Assembly (NCBI GenBank): GCA_022565195.1
Contig: JADFJZ010000109.1
Span: 1-6,112 of the forward strand
Source: Planctomycetota bacterium
GTDB taxonomy: Bacteria > Planctomycetota > Phycisphaerae > UBA1845 > CAIVHJ01
DNA: 6,112 nucleotides
Direction: 5' to 3'
In this document: positions 5,344 through 6,112 of the stretch, in pieces
Layout of the letters: every line of letters begins with the position of its first letter
How positions within the stretch are numbered: the first letter of the stretch is position 1
Notes under the pieces: generated by a model
Told to the model about the DNA's origin: nothing
Database searches by the model: none
The model's input: only the letters and a program-made list of their open reading frames with translations
Position numbers and translations under genes: made by a program

Positions 5344-6112
5344 ATGCTCGGCGCCATGATCGCCATACTCATGGTTGGCTCGAGCTTCGACGCCGATTTT
5401 GAACAGCAGACCGGAGTCCTCGTGTCAGCGGTCGAAGGCCCGCACGGCGAGCGACGGCGCCGCGCGCACGAGGTTCTCTCCGTGCAGCGGTCGCATCTCG
5501 ACCGTCTTGAAAACGAACTGACGGAGCAGTTGCAGCAGTCGATCGAAGAAGTCGCGCAGTCGGCGCGACTCGGCGAGTCGGCTGCCGGGCAGAGGGAATC
5601 GGCCGCGGTTGCGGCCCTGCAATCGCAGTTCGAGGCGCTCAAGCGTCAGTACGCGGCGCTCGACTCCGAAAGCGAACGCCTGATCGTCGAGCGGATCCGA
5701 GACCGCGGACCGCTGACGACGGCGGAGTTCATGGACTTGGCGCTCTATCATCCGACCCTCGGCTACTACTCCCGTGCGCCCCACCGGACCGGGCGCGAGG
5801 GTGATTTCTTCACCAGCGTCGATGTCGGGCCGCAGTTCGGAGCGCTACTCGCCACCCAGTTCGACGAGATGTACCGCCTGCTCGCGGCGACCGGCTCCCC
5901 GGTGTTCGACCTGGTGGAGGTCGGCGCAGGCAATGGACAGCTGGCGCGGGACCTGCTCGACGCCGCCGAATCGACCTACCCAGAGCTGTACGCGGTGACC
6001 CGACTCACGCTGGTCGAGACGAGCGCTGCGGCGCGCGCCGCCCAGCCGGACGTGCTCGGGCGCCACCGGGCCCGGCTCGCTTCGTCAACCGCTACGATGC
6101 CGGACCGGATCT
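5344..6112 (+). CDS. MidA-family SAM-dependent methyltransferase with N-terminal coiled coil (3' end outside window)
   Basis: The frame is open from the TAA at 5320-5322 to the right edge. The ATG at 5344 gives 256 codons; ATGs at 5356 and 5371 are alternatives. From about residue 113 the sequence matches the MidA/COG1565 (NDUFAF7-like) family: I-R-D-R-G-P-L-T, F-M-D-L-A-L-Y-H-P-T-L-G-Y-Y, G-D-F-F-T-S-V-D-V-G-P-Q-F-G, then the SAM-binding glycines in V-E-V-G194-A-G-N-G198-Q-L. Mitochondrial relatives dimethylate an arginine of a complex I subunit; bacterial substrates are mostly unknown. Residues 1-15 are a short hydrophobic stretch, too short for a confident membrane helix. Residues 45-110 are rich in Glu, Gln, Arg and Leu with heptad-like spacing, a likely coiled coil. 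Such an extension is not usual for the family, which normally starts close to the I-x-x-x-G-P motif. It may share a transcript with the synthetase remnant. Confidence 0.82.
   Translation, partial: MLGAMIAILMVGSSFDADFEQQTGVLVSAVEGPHGERRRRAHEVLSVQRSHLDRLENELTEQLQQSIEEVAQSARLGESAAGQRESAAVAALQSQFEALKRQYAALDSESERLIVERIRDRGPLTTAEFMDLALYHPTLGYYSRAPHRTGREGDFFTSVDVGPQFGALLATQFDEMYRLLAATGSPVFDLVEVGAGNGQLARDLLDAAESTYPELYAVTRLTLVETSAAARAAQPDVLGRHRARLASSTATMPDRI

Overview
The window is high-GC bacterial DNA. It looks like a chromosomal segment from a Gram-negative, possibly planctomycete-like organism. A gene for an outer-membrane beta-barrel protein implies a diderm envelope. The style of the REP-associated tyrosine transposase and of the palindromic intergenic repeats resembles what I recall from planctomycetes. 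That lineage call is inference from recall, not from a search.

Layout, left to right. (1) Positions 3-1091 hold the 3' part of a gene for an outer-membrane beta-barrel protein, cut off by the left edge. (2) A good sigma70-type promoter (1119-1147) precedes a cobalamin-binding-type radical SAM enzyme (1220-3217). Its inter-domain linker carries an in-frame 68-bp palindromic element with perfect 18-bp arms (1846-1913). (3) An intergenic stretch (3218-3511) is packed with nested inverted repeats and ends in a TATAAT box. (4) A stand-alone PaaC-like ferritin-fold protein follows (3512-4318). (5) A repeat-rich stretch (4319-4607) holds a 14-bp tandem repeat and two perfect 8-bp hairpins. (6) A REP-associated (RAYT/IS200-like) tyrosine transposase lies on the minus strand (4608-5117). 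(7) The last 36 codons of an acyl-CoA synthetase survive as a remnant (5196-5306). It is cut off abruptly at its 5' end, close to the transposase's upstream flank. (8) The 5' part of a MidA-family SAM-dependent methyltransferase with an unusual coiled-coil N-terminal extension (5344 to the right edge) completes the window.

The complete genes do not form an obvious pathway together. The radical SAM and PaaC-like genes each have their own promoter-like signal and are separated by repeats, and the only tight same-strand spacing is between the synthetase remnant and the methyltransferase gene (37 bp). The unifying theme is small palindromic or hairpin DNA: one copy inside a protein-coding gene, several between genes, and a RAYT gene, a family known to act on such repeats. 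The most interesting object is the palindrome domesticated in frame inside the radical SAM gene. It is open in all six reading frames and encodes nearly the same end peptides in either orientation. No RNA genes, CRISPR arrays or convincing intrinsic terminators were seen.
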